A stretch of 64,000 nt of DNA. Origin: Vallitalea guaymasensis. GTDB taxonomy: Bacteria > Bacillota > Clostridia > Lachnospirales > Vallitaleaceae. The stretch is taken from contig NZ_CP058561.1 in the NCBI RefSeq assembly GCF_018141425.1, forward strand, positions 2,480,001 to 2,544,000, written 5' to 3'. Below the pieces are notes generated by a model. The model saw only the letters and a program-made list of their open reading frames with translations, made no database searches and was not told the DNA's origin. Both the position numbers and the translations under genes were made by a program. This document shows positions 1 to 8,400 of the stretch, piece after piece. Each line of letters opens with the position of its first letter. The stretch's first letter is position 1.

Positions 1-204
1 AAACTTCCTATTGATATTGATAAGTTAGATGATATAAAAAAGGATTATTTAGTTGTTTCAACTGTATTAGAAGAAGATAGGGCGAGCCTGAAAATTATCT
101 CCGAGATTAAACCAAAAGGTGCTGAACCTGTTAATCCTACTTTAGAAGATGCTTACATGAGTTTGATGCAGGAGGTAGATGAAAATGTTCTGGAAATTGG
201 TTAA
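1..204 (+). CDS. ABC transporter ATP-binding protein, C-terminal end (partial)
   Basis: A frame open from base 1 gives 67 residues and stops at 202-204. It ends in an acidic stretch LEDAYMSLMQEVDE. A closing 'LEDAFM'-like motif is typical of the C-terminus of ABC-2-type exporter ATPases. The Walker and signature motifs lie before the window, so the family call rests on this tail and on the two membrane genes that follow. The stop overlaps the start of the next gene by 26 bases, as in a translationally coupled operon. The protein would energise export or bacteriocin/antibiotic-type resistance with its partners; the substrate is unknown. Confidence 0.6.
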   Translation, partial: KLPIDIDKLDDIKKDYLVVSTVLEEDRASLKIISEIKPKGAEPVNPTLEDAYMSLMQEVDENVLEIG

Positions 205-1315
205 TAAAGAAATTAAATATCAATTGAAAAGTATTACCTTTGGTATTTTCTGTGTTTTCGTAGTTTTATTTTACATAACACAATTTGTTGGAGATATCAA
301 TATGGAAGAAGTATATTCTAATTCTCCAGGAGATTTATTAGTAGAAGGTAGTGTCTATTATAAAAGCAATCTAGAAGATGAGTCTAATATAGGTTTTAAT
401 CAAAGATTGGATAGGTTACATAACCTATTAGAGAATGATACGAAAAATAAAAGCTTTGTGGTTTTATCAGAACTGTCTGTAGTTGAGATAGAAGAATTGA
501 ATGATGAACAGTTAGAGTTAGTATCAATAATAAAAAAACAAATAGAAGAGGAAGATATATCAGAGCAAGAATATCACAATATATTACAACAGGTTCATAA
601 TGAGCTTGGACATATAAACATGTATGAAGATGATAAGATCAAAAATCTAGCAGCAAAGAAAGTATTATATGAAGAAACTCTTAAGAGGAAAGAAGAGATA
701 AGGAAATCAGAAAAAGTTACAGGTTCTTATGCAAGGTTATTTGCTGATTACATAGGAATTGCTGTAGGATTCTTTTCTGTTTTTATAGCAGCTTTCTCCT
801 TGATTAGAGATAGAAAATATAAAGCTTATGAGATTATTTATACAAAAAAAATATCTTCAATCAAATATGTTGTAAGTAAATATATAGGAAATGTTTTATT
901 GATGATGATTGTGGTATTGATATTAGCAGGTTATTCAACTATAGATTTCGCAAATCATTATGATAAGATTGATTATTTTGCTTTCATTAAGATATCAATA
1001 ACCTGGATTTTGCCAACAATAATGATTGTAACCTCATTGGCATATATATTACAGGTTGCTTTTGGAAATGGTATATTACCTATAATAGTTCAATTTATTT
1101 ATTGGAATTACAGTGTACCATTTAGCAGCAGCCAATATAATGTTAGTAAATATATGATTCGATATAATTCTGTATCTACATTATCTGAATATCAAAAGGT
1201 GGCTAATGATATCATCTTTAATAGAATAGTTATAACATTTATTTCTATAGTATTGTTGGTTGGAGCCATATGGCTATTTGAGAAGAAAAGAGGTAATATC
1301 TGTGGGAAAAATTAA
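179..1315 (+). CDS. ABC-2 type membrane subunit
   Basis: 378 residues. One membrane segment lies at about residues 20-38, followed by a long hydrophilic, charged, probably extracellular region (about 40-185). A cluster of about five segments follows from 190 to the C-terminus. This one-plus-five layout with a big first loop is usual for ABC-2 exporter permeases of Firmicutes. The ATG lies inside the end of the upstream ATPase gene behind GGAGG, and the 3' end overlaps the next gene by 14 bases, so all three genes form one operon. I recognise no substrate-defining motif. It probably pairs with the following protein as a heterodimeric membrane channel. Confidence 0.65.
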   Translation: MKMFWKLVNKEIKYQLKSITFGIFCVFVVLFYITQFVGDINMEEVYSNSPGDLLVEGSVYYKSNLEDESNIGFNQRLDRLHNLLENDTKNKSFVVLSELSVVEIEELNDEQLELVSIIKKQIEEEDISEQEYHNILQQVHNELGHINMYEDDKIKNLAAKKVLYEETLKRKEEIRKSEKVTGSYARLFADYIGIAVGFFSVFIAAFSLIRDRKYKAYEIIYTKKISSIKYVVSKYIGNVLLMMIVVLILAGYSTIDFANHYDKIDYFAFIKISITWILPTIMIVTSLAYILQVAFGNGILPIIVQFIYWNYSVPFSSSQYNVSKYMIRYNSVSTLSEYQKVANDIIFNRIVITFISIVLLVGAIWLFEKKRGNICGKN

Positions 1316-1931
1316 ACATACAGCAGGGATATTAAGCTTTAATTTAAAGACTCTTCCCAAAGGGATATTATTATTCTGTGTTTCATATACTATCATAATT
1401 ATCTTTGCATTAAATGTGTCACAAACTCTTAATTTCTCATCAATTCATCTTGGAGAATATTTATTGACACCATTAGGAGTATTATTATTCACTCATTTGG
1501 CTGGATTTGAAAAAGAGATTAGAGTGTATGAATTAACCTATATAAGAAAAGTACCACATTGTATAATTGTTATATCACGGGTTATTTCCTATATGATTAG
1601 TATGTATTTGGTTATACTGATTGTATTTGGCATTGAGATAGCTTTTGGTGCTAAGGTTGATATTAATTGTTGTGTCAATGGCAGTTTTATAACGGCACTT
1701 TATCTAGGGGTTATAGGTATGACTTCAGCTTATCTTACAGGTCAGAGATCAGTAGGGTATATTATACCTTTTGTCTATTATATGCTTGATATGTTTACAT
1801 TTGGTAGATATACAGGGGGTTTATATCTATTTAGCATGTTAAATAATGATTTTGGCATTAAGATTAATTTGTTAATCGCCTCGGTAGTTATGTTAATCTT
1901 ATTCTTTATATATCTGTACAAAAAACTATAA
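1302..1931 (+). CDS. Polytopic membrane protein, partner of the upstream ABC permease
   Basis: 209 residues from a GTG at 1302, chosen because AGAGG lies just upstream; a TTG at 1260 in the same frame has no ribosome site. About six hydrophobic segments fill the protein. It has no ATPase motif and only short loops. It overlaps the previous gene by 14 bases and has no large soluble domain. I read it as the second membrane subunit of the exporter. The family is not recognised beyond ABC-2-like. A gap of about 90 bases separates it from spmA. Confidence 0.55.
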   Translation: MGKIKHTAGILSFNLKTLPKGILLFCVSYTIIIIFALNVSQTLNFSSIHLGEYLLTPLGVLLFTHLAGFEKEIRVYELTYIRKVPHCIIVISRVISYMISMYLVILIVFGIEIAFGAKVDINCCVNGSFITALYLGVIGMTSAYLTGQRSVGYIIPFVYYMLDMFTFGRYTGGLYLFSMLNNDFGIKINLLIASVVMLILFFIYLYKKL

Positions 1932-2020
1932 AATAATAAGAAATTAATTTAGGTGTATATTGAAATAAAGCATACTTTTATTGCATATAAATAGGTAAAA
2001 GATTGTATATGGAGTAAGGT

Positions 2021-2602
2021 ATGCTTAATTATTTATGGGCATTTATGATATTGATAGGAGTAATATTCGGTGCATTCAATGGGAAAATGGGTGAAGTAAC
2101 AGAAGCAGCTATAGAATCATCAAAAGAAGCTGTTAGCTTATGTATTATGTTGGTTGGAGTAGTAGCTATGTGGACTGGACTTATGAAAATTGCCGAAAAG
2201 GCGGGACTAATAAAAGGCTTAACAAAAAAGATGAGACCTATACTCAGATTTCTATTTCCAAAGGTACCTGATAATCATCCAGCACAGAGATATATAGCTA
2301 CTAATATTATAGCTAATATGCTTGGACTAGGTTGGGGAGCTACACCTCCAGGCTTGAAAGCGATGGAAGAATTGCAGAAGTTAAATAAGGATAAGAGTAC
2401 AGCTAGTACAGCAATGTGTACATTTTTAATTATAAATATATCTTCTGTTCAATTGATATCAGTTAACATATTGGCTTATCGTGCCCAATATGGTTCAGAG
2501 AATCCAGCAGAAATCATTGGACCTTCCATATTAGCAACCATTGTATCTACATTGGTAGGAGTTATATTTGCAAAAATAATGATGAAGGTGAGTAGAAAAT
2601 GA
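2021..2602 (+). CDS. spmA: Spore maturation protein A
   Basis: 193 residues, multi-pass membrane protein of the nucleoside-recognition/SpmA family. The family pattern is clear: N-terminal NYLWAFMILIGVIFG, then GKMGEVTEAAIESSKEAV, then a GLGWGATPPGLKAMEEL segment. In Bacillus, SpmA and SpmB act together in dehydration of the spore core and hence spore heat resistance; the transport activity is not settled. The gene overlaps spmB by four bases (ATGA), the usual arrangement for this pair. It is one of the markers that the organism makes spores. The upstream 90 bases contain no clear vegetative promoter; a sporulation sigma promoter is likely but I could not assign one. Confidence 0.93.
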   Translation: MLNYLWAFMILIGVIFGAFNGKMGEVTEAAIESSKEAVSLCIMLVGVVAMWTGLMKIAEKAGLIKGLTKKMRPILRFLFPKVPDNHPAQRYIATNIIANMLGLGWGATPPGLKAMEELQKLNKDKSTASTAMCTFLIINISSVQLISVNILAYRAQYGSENPAEIIGPSILATIVSTLVGVIFAKIMMKVSRK

Positions 2603-3132
2603 AATTTGTCCTTATGATCTCGGATTTTATGATTCCACTTGTATTTGTTCTTATTATAGGTTATGGGTTATTGAATAATGTCAAAGTATATGATACGTTT
2701 ATAATTGGAGCCAAGGAAGGTTTTAAGATTGTTCTGCAAATTATGCCTACATTGATTGGACTTATGGTGGCTGTAGGTATACTTAGAGCATCAGGGTTTC
2801 TGGATGTGCTTACCAGTGTTTTGACTCCAATAACAAGTAAGGTACATTTTCCTTCTGAATTGGTACCAATAGCATTGATGCGAACAGTATCATCTTCAGC
2901 TACTACAGGTTTAATTCTTGACCTATTCAAGACATATGGTCCTGATTCTCTTATTGGTAGAATGACATCTGTTATGATGGGTTGTACAGAAACTGTTTTT
3001 TATACTTTATCAATATATTTTATGACAGTTAAAATCAAGAAGACTAGATATACATTGACAGGGGCTTTACTGGTTAGTCTAGCTGGTATAATTGCATCAG
3101 TAATAATAACTTATAGTGTTTTTGGTAGTTAA
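2599..3132 (+). CDS. spmB: Spore maturation protein B
   Basis: 177 residues, second half of the SpmA/SpmB pair. It carries the family segments VYDTFIIGAKEGFKIVLQIMP near residues 30-50 and a polar-in-membrane SSSATTGLILDLF stretch near 100, followed by a GCTETVFYTLSIYF signature. Its ATG overlaps the spmA stop by four bases, so translation is coupled. Only eight bases separate its stop from the stop of the convergent L,D-transpeptidase gene. No terminator hairpin fits between them, so the two transcripts may overlap. Confidence 0.93.
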   Translation: MKFVLMISDFMIPLVFVLIIGYGLLNNVKVYDTFIIGAKEGFKIVLQIMPTLIGLMVAVGILRASGFLDVLTSVLTPITSKVHFPSELVPIALMRTVSSSATTGLILDLFKTYGPDSLIGRMTSVMMGCTETVFYTLSIYFMTVKIKKTRYTLTGALLVSLAGIIASVIITYSVFGS

Positions 3133-3140
3133 GTTGTATC

Positions 3141-3626
3141 TTAATATATTAAAACAGGGGTATTTAGAGGAATAATTGAATAAAGTTCTGCTGCCTGATT
3201 AGAGTACATACGTATACAACCATTACTAGCTCTTGTACCAACAGACCAGGGTTTATTAGTTCCATGAATTCCATAAATACCCCAAGGAACACTTAGTTGC
3301 ATGAAATAGCCGCCGAATTGGTCGCCCCATAATCCCTTTTTTATTATTGTCCAAGAACCTTTTGGAGTTGGGGTAGATGGTTTACCAATTGCTACTGGAT
3401 AGTGTTTGATAACTTTATCATTACTTAATAATTTTAGTATTCTATTTTTTAATACAATCTCAATGGAAAATGGATTATCCTTTTCATCTGGAATAATTAT
3501 GATATCTCCAACGTTTAGAGTATCGGGATTAGTTATGTTATTAGCATAAATAATACTTTTTAAAGGAGTTTTATATTGATAACTTATCTTTGCTAATGTA
3601 TCACCTGATTTAATAGTATATTTCAT
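3141..3626 (-). CDS. LysM-YkuD L,D-transpeptidase
   Basis: 161 residues. An N-terminal LysM domain (about 2-46, with YTIKSGDTLAKIS and NVGDIIIIP) is followed by a YkuD catalytic domain (about 52-161). The active-site region has the histidine in GIYGIHGT and the cysteine in ASNGCIRM, the family pattern H...S(H/N)GC.RM. YkuD enzymes make 3-3 cross-links or anchor proteins in peptidoglycan, and in sporeformers many act on the spore envelope. There is no signal peptide, as in Bacillus subtilis YkuD. It starts with ATG behind AAGGTGAT. It lies 56 bases downstream of the radical SAM gene and may share its transcript. Confidence 0.9.
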   Translation of the reverse strand: MKYTIKSGDTLAKISYQYKTPLKSIIYANNITNPDTLNVGDIIIIPDEKDNPFSIEIVLKNRILKLLSNDKVIKHYPVAIGKPSTPTPKGSWTIIKKGLWGDQFGGYFMQLSVPWGIYGIHGTNKPWSVGTRASNGCIRMYSNQAAELYSIIPLNTPVLIY

Positions 3627-3682
3627 TGAATCACCTTATAAATAATTATAATAAATATTATGTTATAAGTAGTGAGATTGTG

Positions 3683-4681
3683 TTATGTGTGTAAGCGTTT
3701 ATTTTTAGGGGCGGTATTTTTGTTTGCCAGCATCTTAAAGATATTTTTTATATGGAAAGTTGAGCCAGAAGCAAATTTTGGTGTTACTACATCACAATTT
3801 TTACACATTTGATGAAGACTTCTATCCTTTAACATCATTTTTCTGAGGTTTTGATATTTTTCACCTCTCCAAATATCTATAAGTCTTTCTTTTGTTAGAT
3901 CTCCCATAGTAATTTTACCAGTTGCATCATTACAACATAGACTTAATTTGCCATCAGGGCGTACAACTACTTGTTCAAAAGGATACATACAGGATGATTT
4001 CAGCTTGAACTTATTACTTGTACGATTATTTGCTTGTCCACCTCTATTGGTCAATACTTCATTTTCTTTTCTAAGATAGATGAAGATTTTACAGTCAGAT
4101 GGGTTCTTCTCATTGTAGTCATCAATTATTTTAACTTTCTCATTGGCTTCTAATTGGTCATTGTAATTATCTATTATCAATTTATCTAGATATTTCCTGA
4201 TCTCTATAAATTTTTCGATAGTCAGTAATGAACCATTAGTGAATAGAAATAGCTCTGCATTAGGTAAAGCTTCTCTTGAGCGTTTTAATAAATCAATCAA
4301 CCGTTTATCTAATAATGGTTCGTTATTAGAATATAATCCAAAACTACCAGAATAATTGATTTCCTGTAACTGTGTAAGAATAGAAGTTAAAAGTGATTCA
4401 TCCATTATTTTAAATGGTCTAGGGTCATTGTTCTTATTGACAGGGCAAAAAGCACAGCTGCCATTACATCTATTGATTGTTTCAACCTCAATAGTTTGAA
4501 AGACAGGAAATTCCTTCATAGAAAGATATTTTCTTGCTAATTTTTTACTTTTATGGGTAAAGAGGCGATCAAAAACAAATACACTTCTTGGTAGTATATG
4601 TTTCTCCAAAGCCTTAGGACATTTTTTTTCTAAGTAAGATTTAATCTTACCGACACCATTTTTATATGGATTTATTATCAT
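3683..4681 (-). CDS. Radical SAM protein with C-terminal SPASM domain
   Basis: 332 residues. The radical SAM cluster motif CNGSCAFC (C-x3-C-x2-C) lies near residue 72-79, following an INRCNG lead-in. A C-terminal SPASM region (about 230-300) has cysteines in SCMYPF, LCCND and MCKNCD that would bind auxiliary iron-sulfur clusters. Such enzymes modify peptides or carry out anaerobic maturation. Here no small precursor peptide gene is visible within 300 bases on either side, so the substrate is unknown. ATG behind AGGGAG. It lies 89 bases after the ABC exporter operon on the same strand and may be functionally linked to it, but this is inference. Confidence 0.82.
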   Translation of the reverse strand: MIINPYKNGVGKIKSYLEKKCPKALEKHILPRSVFVFDRLFTHKSKKLARKYLSMKEFPVFQTIEVETINRCNGSCAFCPVNKNNDPRPFKIMDESLLTSILTQLQEINYSGSFGLYSNNEPLLDKRLIDLLKRSREALPNAELFLFTNGSLLTIEKFIEIRKYLDKLIIDNYNDQLEANEKVKIIDDYNEKNPSDCKIFIYLRKENEVLTNRGGQANNRTSNKFKLKSSCMYPFEQVVVRPDGKLSLCCNDATGKITMGDLTKERLIDIWRGEKYQNLRKMMLKDRSLHQMCKNCDVVTPKFASGSTFHIKNIFKMLANKNTAPKNKRLHT

Positions 4682-4770
4682 GATATTTCTCCCTTCATCA
4701 AAAAAATCTAGTGGATTATAAGTTTATTATTATCAGTCATTATATGAAAAATACTCCCCTATTTTTCTAG

Positions 4771-5886
4771 TCACTGTACATGTTTGTTTTTAAAGAAATA
4801 ATAAACTAAGTATAAAATTACTGGTACAAGTATAATATAAATACCTATTAACAAATAAGGATATAAAACAGGATAACCTAAAATATTATAGGTCTTATAA
4901 GTTCTGAACAAAGGTGCAGCTTTAATTATATTAGTAAGAGAAAAGTCAATTATACCTGGAGTTTTATCCTCTACATATGTATACTGTTCAATGACTAATG
5001 GTAAAGCCCATATGGAACTTGATAAGAATATGGATGTAAGCATTGACCTACATAATGCGGATACAAGTAATACAATCAATGAAAATATTATTGCGCCTGC
5101 TAGATGTACTAAAAATTGAACTAATAGATATTGACCAATAGTTAATAAATAAGGTGAATGTATAAAATCGTATATATTTTGTATTGGTACATTATAACCA
5201 TAGTTATCTAGAGACATTAAATATGGAATGCTGTTGAATGCCGCAAATATAAGTGAAATAATCACTGTATATATGATGGAAGCATATATTTTAGCGGTTA
5301 TAAACTGTTTTTTCCCCTTTTTACTGCTTTTGATTATAGAGTCCATGTAAGTGCTATATTCTGAGGTAATAGCTGTAGAGATCCCTAAAATTATTAAAAT
5401 ACACACATAGAGCATTCCATTTTGATTAATATAATTTACTACCTCATACCAGCCTTGTTCATTAAAAATATAAGGTCTAGGGATCTTGTTGAACATTTCA
5501 TATTGTAACTTGGTATTTCTGTAATTGAATGTAGATTTATTTGTTATAGTATTCAATTGTTCCAATATAGAATTTTTCTCAATAATTAATGAATCATAAT
5601 TATTTTTAGCATCACTTATAGCAGTGTACAGGTTTACCGATTTTTTCTCTGAATCAGTTAACTCTCCATATATATATCCTTCATTTATATTTTTGATTTT
5701 ATTCTCAAATATATTTTCAGTTATAGGTTTCTGTAAATCTTTTGGAATTAAATATAGATCATAATCATATATCTGAAAAGAGTTATATATATTTATACTG
5801 CTTAAGATAAGAAATAAAAATAAAGCCACATAAATAATTTTTTTCTGAAAAATTTTGCCTAGTTCATATTTAGTTAGTATAAACAA
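4771..5886 (-). CDS. ABC-2 type exporter permease
   Basis: 371 residues. One N-terminal membrane segment (about 15-35), a long polar loop (about 36-150), and then about five segments. The start is a TTG directly after the TAA stop of the ATPase gene; the TTG is supported by GGAAAGGAG about nine bases upstream, inside the end of the ATPase gene. It is the last gene of a four-gene operon (ECF sigma, membrane protein, ATPase, permease). Such sigma-controlled exporters usually answer envelope stress or antimicrobial peptides. The substrate cannot be read from the sequence. Confidence 0.72.
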   Translation of the reverse strand: MFILTKYELGKIFQKKIIYVALFLFLILSSINIYNSFQIYDYDLYLIPKDLQKPITENIFENKIKNINEGYIYGELTDSEKKSVNLYTAISDAKNNYDSLIIEKNSILEQLNTITNKSTFNYRNTKLQYEMFNKIPRPYIFNEQGWYEVVNYINQNGMLYVCILIILGISTAITSEYSTYMDSIIKSSKKGKKQFITAKIYASIIYTVIISLIFAAFNSIPYLMSLDNYGYNVPIQNIYDFIHSPYLLTIGQYLLVQFLVHLAGAIIFSLIVLLVSALCRSMLTSIFLSSSIWALPLVIEQYTYVEDKTPGIIDFSLTNIIKAAPLFRTYKTYNILGYPVLYPYLLIGIYIILVPVILYLVYYFFKNKHVQ

Positions 5887-6756
5887 TTAATCATTCTCCT
5901 TTCCAAAATAATACATATATAAATCATCTAGTACTGGATTTGTTAAATAAAAGTCTACATCAGGTTTTGTGTCTGATATAATCCGTATCCTAATATCAGT
6001 ACCATTATTCTTAATATCAGTCACTAGATAATTATTTTGTAACTCTAGTAAAGATTTTTCATCAATGGTTGCTTCCCATACTTTATTTTCAATAGGTTTT
6101 AGTATTTCTATAGGTGTATCTTGTATTATCTTTTCACCTTTTTTTATTAATATTATTTCTTTTGATAAACATTCAATATCAGAAATTATATGTGTTGATA
6201 TAATAATTATCTTATCTGATGAGAGCCTGGATATTAGATTTTTGAAATTAATTCTTTCTTTTGGGTCAAGATTCAAAGTTGGTTCATCAAATATAAGTAT
6301 TCTAGGGTTGTTCAGTAAAGCTTGCGCAATACCTATTCTCTGTTTTATTCCTTCTGATAAAGTTTTAATTTTTTTGTCTTTGTATTCACTAAGGTTCAAG
6401 AGTCTTAGAAGATTATTGATTTTATCCCTTGATAGATTTTTATCAACACCTTTTAAATTACTTATATAGGTGAGAAATCTAGTGACGGTATAATCTCTGT
6501 AAAAACCCAATTTTTGAGGAAGGTATCCTATTATAGATCTATAATCTTCTTCGTTGAGTGTGATGTCCTGACCATCAATCAGTATTCGTCCCTTAGTAGG
6601 TTTTATTATTGTTGCTAGAATTCTTAGCAGTGTAGTTTTTCCAGCACCATTAGGACCGACTAATCCATATATACCTGACCTAAGCTGACAATGGAAATTA
6701 TCTAATGCTGTATTGTTTTTATAATCTTTAGTTATACCTTCGATTTTAAGCTCCAA
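5887..6756 (-). CDS. ABC transporter ATP-binding protein
   Basis: 289 residues from a TTG at 6756, which gives the usual beginning MELKIEGITKDY and sits eight bases after GAGGAG; an in-frame GTG nine bases further up would overlap the ribosome site. Walker A is GPNGAGKTT. The Q-loop follows in GYLPQKLGFYRDYT, the signature is the degenerate LSEGIKQR, Walker B is ILIFDEPTLNLDP, and the switch histidine is in STHIISD. It overlaps the upstream gene by 11 bases and directly abuts the permease gene. Together with that permease it should form an exporter of the BcrA/CcmA-like class. Confidence 0.9.
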   Translation of the reverse strand: MELKIEGITKDYKNNTALDNFHCQLRSGIYGLVGPNGAGKTTLLRILATIIKPTKGRILIDGQDITLNEEDYRSIIGYLPQKLGFYRDYTVTRFLTYISNLKGVDKNLSRDKINNLLRLLNLSEYKDKKIKTLSEGIKQRIGIAQALLNNPRILIFDEPTLNLDPKERINFKNLISRLSSDKIIIISTHIISDIECLSKEIILIKKGEKIIQDTPIEILKPIENKVWEATIDEKSLLELQNNYLVTDIKNNGTDIRIRIISDTKPDVDFYLTNPVLDDLYMYYFGKEND

Positions 6757-7525
6757 AAAGTACACTCCTCTCTGAATTCTCTTTTATATAGTCTCTTAGC
6801 TGTATTATAAGAAGTACTGTAGTTATTATAATGATCCCAATGTAAATAAAAGTATTTAATGTATAGAGTTTATCAACTACAGTAGGTGTATTTATAATCC
6901 ACATGATGAATGCCAGCCAAATTAGTAAGATAGCTGATAATGCAAAACTGGTTCTGATTTTTTTTATCATATATAGGGTAATATTGCTTACAACCAACAT
7001 AGGTGTCAACCATGTTATCAATAGGTTGAAAAATGTTGTATCCGGTATTACATTATATATAATTAAAGAAATGCTTGACATAACTAAAAGGTTATAAAAT
7101 ATAATTGTAATTATTTTATTTAGAATAATTACTTGTGGAGAATATTTACAGGCAAGTTCCATCTCCAATACATTATTCTCTCTACTTTTGATATCTTCAA
7201 AAAACATAATGATAAATGGTATGGGTGAGAAAAAACTAATGGTTATATAAGGAGTTTTAGATATCAATGTCAATGACATCCCTATAATATAAATGGTAAA
7301 GCTTAGCAGCCAATAAAATGGACTTACTAGGGATATATCTTTTCTTAACTTTTGTAATAAAGGAATCTTTTCTTTATTTTTCTGTTTCTCTAATTTATTT
7401 GGCATATATTGTTTTAGAGTATTTATTGTGTCATCTATCCTTATATCATCTGGGTAATTGATTACTGATTCTTCTATAGATTCTAGAATCAGATTTTCTA
7501 ATTTATCAGTAGATTTATCATTCAA
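6746..7525 (-). CDS. Membrane protein encoded between ECF sigma factor and ABC exporter (possible anti-sigma factor)
   Basis: 259 residues. The N-terminal 80 residues are charged and cytoplasmic (many E, D, K; ILESIEESVINYPDD), followed by about five or six hydrophobic segments to the C-terminus. TTG start at 7525 behind AAGGAGG with nine-base spacing. The start lies inside the end of the sigma factor gene (eight-base overlap) and the end overlaps the ATPase gene by 11 bases. A membrane protein with a cytoplasmic head directly after an ECF sigma gene is often its anti-sigma factor. No zinc-finger HxxxCxxC motif is present, so a classical ZAS domain is absent. It could equally be a further exporter subunit. 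Confidence 0.5.
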   Translation of the reverse strand: MNDKSTDKLENLILESIEESVINYPDDIRIDDTINTLKQYMPNKLEKQKNKEKIPLLQKLRKDISLVSPFYWLLSFTIYIIGMSLTLISKTPYITISFFSPIPFIIMFFEDIKSRENNVLEMELACKYSPQVIILNKIITIIFYNLLVMSSISLIIYNVIPDTTFFNLLITWLTPMLVVSNITLYMIKKIRTSFALSAILLIWLAFIMWIINTPTVVDKLYTLNTFIYIGIIIITTVLLIIQLRDYIKENSERSVLFGA

Positions 7526-8063
7526 AATGTTTATCCTCCTTTATTAATAATTTTAATCTGGCAAGTCCCTGCCGATATCTTGATTTAGCAGTTGATTCAC
7601 TGCATTTAGTAATATCTGCTATTTCCTTGAATTTCAATTGGTTGTAAAAGCGGAGTATAATTACATCTCTTTGGTAGTCAGGTAAGGTTAATACGAGTTT
7701 TCTTATGACTTCACCATCTATTTTTTGAAGCCATTCCTTGTGGGGATTACTATCCGATTCTAAGCTGTAGAAATTATCTATAGGTACATGCTCCTTATTC
7801 TTATTGCTTCTATAGAAATCATTGCAATGATTAACAGCTATTTTTAATAACCAATTGATAAAATTATTTTTGTGTTTGTATTTTTTTATGGATTTAATCA
7901 TTTTTATAAAAATTTCCTGAGTGATATCATAAGACATATGGTAATTGCCTATTTTTCTGTATACGAATCCATAAACTAGTTCATAATATTTTTTTACTAG
8001 TAGATTCAATGCTTCTTCATCACCAGATATAATTTTTTTTATCAGTATTTCATCAGTATTCAT
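7518..8063 (-). CDS. ECF-type RNA polymerase sigma factor
   Basis: 181 residues from an ATG at 8063; a GTG nine bases upstream leaves no room for a ribosome site. Sigma region 2 covers about 10-85 (VKKYYELVYGFVYRKIG, then ITQEIFIKMIKSI and FINWLLKIAVNHCND). Region 4 covers about 118-175 (LPDYQRDVIILRFYNQLKFKEIADI followed by STAKSRYRQGLARLK, the recognition helix). Region 3 is absent, as expected for group IV sigma factors. It heads an operon with a membrane protein and an ABC exporter, so it most likely switches that exporter on in response to a surface signal. The overlap with the next gene supports coupled expression with a possible anti-sigma protein. Confidence 0.9.
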   Translation of the reverse strand: MNTDEILIKKIISGDEEALNLLVKKYYELVYGFVYRKIGNYHMSYDITQEIFIKMIKSIKKYKHKNNFINWLLKIAVNHCNDFYRSNKNKEHVPIDNFYSLESDSNPHKEWLQKIDGEVIRKLVLTLPDYQRDVIILRFYNQLKFKEIADITKCSESTAKSRYRQGLARLKLLIKEDKHFE

Positions 8064-8338
8064 TTTTCTCACCCTTATAATAAACGTAGATGTAAGTAAA
8101 AAAGATTTAAAAAAAATATATTTTTTTAATGTTAATTATTACCAATATAATCACATTAATAATAATATATATACCACTGAGTTTTAAACATTAATTTTTA
8201 TTTGTTATAAAAGTCTTTAACCACTAGGGTTAAATGGTATATTTTAGGGCAGTATAATAAAAAGGTAAAACATATAAAGTTATTATATGTAAAAAAAAGA
8301 TAAAAAATAGTTTTTAATGAAGTTCTTTAAATACAGGT
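8064..8338. other. Intergenic region between divergent ECF sigma and fabT genes
   Basis: About 275 very AT-rich bases. A short stem TTAACC/GGTTAA lies near 8218-8233. I found no convincing ECF-type promoter (AAC near -35, CGT near -10) for the sigma operon and no small gene. The fabT promoter follows at 8339. Confidence 0.4.
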
Positions 8339-8367
8339 TTGACAATACTTGGTATTTATTATATACT
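8339..8367 (+). promoter_or_regulatory. fabT promoter
   Basis: TTGACA at 8339-8344, 17 bases, TATACT at 8362-8367. The hexamers and spacing are near consensus for the housekeeping sigma factor. The start would be about 30 bases before the ATG of the MarR-family gene. The last three bases of the -10 box are also the first three of a FabT-like half-site (see next entry). The arrangement is base-for-base parallel to the fab operon promoter. Confidence 0.75.
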
Positions 8368-8381
8368 TCGATTATATTATG
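8365..8381. promoter_or_regulatory. Degenerate FabT-type operator on the fabT promoter
   Basis: ACTTCGATTATATTATG matches the perfect palindrome at the fab operon (ACTTTGATTATCAAAGT) at 11 of 17 positions. Ten of the first eleven bases match and the right half is poor. It begins three bases inside the -10 box, exactly as at the fab promoter. This is expected for a weaker, autoregulatory site. Known FabT proteins of Streptococcus and Lactococcus bind such TTTGATTATCAAA sequences; binding here is inferred. Confidence 0.55.
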
Positions 8382-8400
8382 GTACAAGGTTAGGTGAGAT

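Noticed and set aside
1932-2020. Sporulation sigma promoter before spmA
   Set aside because: CATACT at 1971-1976 resembles a sigma-E/G -10 box, but no -35 partner at the right distance was found.
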